Shown: piece by piece, positions 12,734 through 14,146 of the stretch
Layout of the letters: the number at the start of each line of letters is the position of its first letter
Position numbering within the stretch: the stretch's first letter is position 1
Assembly (NCBI GenBank): GCA_033720695.1
Contig: JAWWCA010000090.1
Location: forward strand, 1-14,146
DNA: 14,146 nucleotides
Direction of reading: 5' to 3'
Source: DATGQT01 sp033720695
Lineage (GTDB): Bacteria; Bacteroidota; Rhodothermia; Rhodothermales; Rubricoccaceae
The notes under the pieces: generated by a model
The model's input: only the letters and a program-made list of their open reading frames with translations
The model's database searches: none
Told to the model about the DNA's origin: nothing
Translations under genes and position numbers: made by a program

Positions 12734-14146
12734 CTACCCTCCCGCCTCCAGCGTCAGGACCTCGACGTCCGTCTCCCAGCGAGCGCGGACCCGGACGGGA
12801 TCGGGGAGCCAGCGGAGGGGCTCGGGCGGGGCGTACGGCGCCAGGCGCCCGCCGTCCCACGACCCGTCGCCGTCGCGGTCAAGGAGGAGGCGGAGGCGGT
12901 AGTCCCCCGGGGGGAGGTTTCGGAGGGCGAACGTCCCGTCCGGCTCCGCGACCGCCGCGAACGGCGCGCCGCCCTCGATGGGGTAGGCCTCGACGCGCAC
13001 GGGGCCGCCGGCCTCGACCCGGCCGAGAATGGCGCCGAGGGCGTCGGGGCCGGGGCGGGCGTAGCGCCGGACGTAGAGGGTGTCGGGCCCGGCGACCTCG
13101 ACGCGGAACACGCGCGGCTCCCCCTCGATCCGGAGCCGGGACGAGACGCCGTCGTCCGTCTCGGTCGAGAACGGGAGCGGGCCCTCGACGCCGCGCACCG
13201 CGACGTGGCGGCGGAGGGCGAGGCTGTCGAGCGGCTGGGTGAAGCGGACGCCCGGCCGGGCGTCGGGGCGGAGGAGGAAGACGGAGTCGGCCGGGCTGCC
13301 CGGGGGGAGGAAGCCCTGGAAGCGGGCGGCGGCGGTGTCGGGGGCGGCCGACGGGCCGATGACGACGCGGATGTCGGATCGGTTGCCGGCCGAGTCGGCG
13401 ACGGAGGCCGTGAGGCGGGCCGGGGCCACGACGGGGGCGGCCGACAGCACCATCAGGTCGGCCGGCGCCTCTGGCGCGATCCACCCGGCCTCGATGGGGA
13501 GCGCGCGGCCCGAGGCCGAGTCGGCGAGGGTGACCTGGGCGGGGCGCTGGATCGCCTCGTCGAAGCGGACGGCGACGCGACGGGCGCTCCGGGCGCGTGC
13601 GGTGCGGACGGCGGGGGGGATCGTGTCGAGCCGCGCCACGAACAGGTCGAGCGACGCCACACGGGCGGCGGGTGGGGGCGTGCCCAGCGTGTCGGGCCGG
13701 CCGGCCGTGGAGTCTGGCCCCGGGCCGTCGGGCTCGACGGCGAGGGCGGTGGGGGAGGCGGCGACGGCGAACGGCTCGCCGGGGTCGGCCTGCGCGTTCC
13801 GGTTGCGGTCGTCGAGGGCGACGACCACGAAGGGCCCGGGGCGGAGGTAGTCGAGCTGGAACGCGCCCTCGGGCGTCGTCTCGGTGCGGTAGTCCGGCGG
13901 CGCCGTGCGCGGGTCGGGGAGGGCGGCCGTCGTGTCGGCGAGGCGGTAGGCGAAGACGGCGAGGCCGCCGGCCCCGGCGCCGGTCTCCGGGTCGCGGACG
14001 GTGCCGGCGATGCGGCCGCGGTCGAGGCGGTCGCCGGTGGCGAAGGCGAGCGTGCGGGGCGCGGCGAGGCCGACCCCGCGGGCGTCGCGGAGGCCCTGGC
14101 CGAGCGTGACGACGTAGGTGGTCTGCGGCCGGAGGCTGTCGGGGAA
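12734..14146 (-). CDS. Ig-like (Big_5) domain surface protein, 5' end outside the window
   Basis: The reading frame is open from the window edge to the stop at 12734, giving the last 470 residues; the start and any lipoprotein signal lie beyond 14146. The first visible residues, PQTTYVVTLGQGLRDARG and LAFATGDRLDRG, are the end of an SbsA-type Ig-like (Big_5) domain. Then comes GTVRDPETGAGAGGLAVFAY leading to ALDDRNRNAQADPGEPFAV, a carboxypeptidase-regulatory-like beta sandwich, then a middle region of more Ig-like character. Near the C-terminus DGTFALRNLPPGDYRL, DRDGDGSWDGG and PPEPLRW repeat the same style of module. Proteins with this layout are usually lipid-anchored or exported in Bacteroidota; their role is unknown. 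An internal GTG at 13828 is not the start because homology continues upstream. The gene is probably co-transcribed with nnr, 56 bases on. Confidence 0.85.
   Translation of the reverse strand, partial: FPDSLRPQTTYVVTLGQGLRDARGVGLAAPRTLAFATGDRLDRGRIAGTVRDPETGAGAGGLAVFAYRLADTTAALPDPRTAPPDYRTETTPEGAFQLDYLRPGPFVVVALDDRNRNAQADPGEPFAVAASPTALAVEPDGPGPDSTAGRPDTLGTPPPAARVASLDLFVARLDTIPPAVRTARARSARRVAVRFDEAIQRPAQVTLADSASGRALPIEAGWIAPEAPADLMVLSAAPVVAPARLTASVADSAGNRSDIRVVIGPSAAPDTAAARFQGFLPPGSPADSVFLLRPDARPGVRFTQPLDSLALRRHVAVRGVEGPLPFSTETDDGVSSRLRIEGEPRVFRVEVAGPDTLYVRRYARPGPDALGAILGRVEAGGPVRVEAYPIEGGAPFAAVAEPDGTFALRNLPPGDYRLRLLLDRDGDGSWDGGRLAPYAPPEPLRWLPDPVRVRARWETDVEVLTLEAGG

Noticed and set aside
1..14146. 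CRISPR array, tRNA, rRNA, insertion sequence, prophage or defence-system genes
   Set aside because: None found by eye: no spaced direct repeats, no transposase or integrase motifs, no RNA-gene signatures; composition is even along the window.

Overview
The window is about 14 kb of very GC-rich, densely coding bacterial DNA. The gene set suggests a member of the Bacteroidota/Rhodothermota, most likely a marine or salt-associated Rhodothermales relative (Rubrivirga/Rubricoccus/Salinibacter type). The signs are two TonB-family energy transducers with Pro-rich linkers, a large Ig-like plus carboxypeptidase-regulatory-like surface protein, paired MacB-type permeases, a Na+-coupled sugar symporter, and a general lack of strong Shine-Dalgarno sequences in front of starts. 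This placement is an inference from gene families and base composition, not from a marker gene.

Layout. (1) 1-268 is non-coding or unresolved, with a 21-base G run. (2) 269-2999, minus strand: an SGLT-type Na+/sugar symporter followed by a LacI-family regulator, which looks like a small sugar-uptake unit. (3) 3172-4800, plus strand: an aryl-CoA ligase resembling 2-aminobenzoate-CoA ligase. It diverges from the symporter across 172 bases that hold a well-formed 11-bp dyad. (4) 4819-5214, minus strand: a small DUF1801 protein, tail-to-tail with the ligase. (5) 5346-8695, plus strand: two paralogous MacB-like ABC permeases and ribose-5-phosphate isomerase A. (6) 8784-10608, minus strand: two tandem TonB-family proteins, separated by 322 bases without a clear gene. 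(7) 10730-14146, minus strand: a 5'-truncated Ig-like surface protein, the bifunctional NAD(P)HX repair enzyme Nnr and a VanZ-family membrane protein whose start overlaps the end of nnr. This is probably one operon.

Functional links. The symporter and the LacI regulator probably form a sugar-responsive unit. The two TonB proteins would power outer-membrane receptors, but no exbB/exbD is present. The two permeases would form a heterodimeric MacB/FtsX-type exporter, but no ATPase subunit is present. RpiA and Nnr are housekeeping genes (pentose phosphate pathway, nicotinamide cofactor repair).

I see no CRISPR array, rRNA, tRNA, insertion sequence or phage gene, and no convincing new multi-gene system. 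The points most worth a second look are the inter-operon secondary structures, the animal-SGLT-like signature of the symporter, the near-identical 83-base coupling segment shared by the two permeases, the tandem TonB pair and the long G tract.
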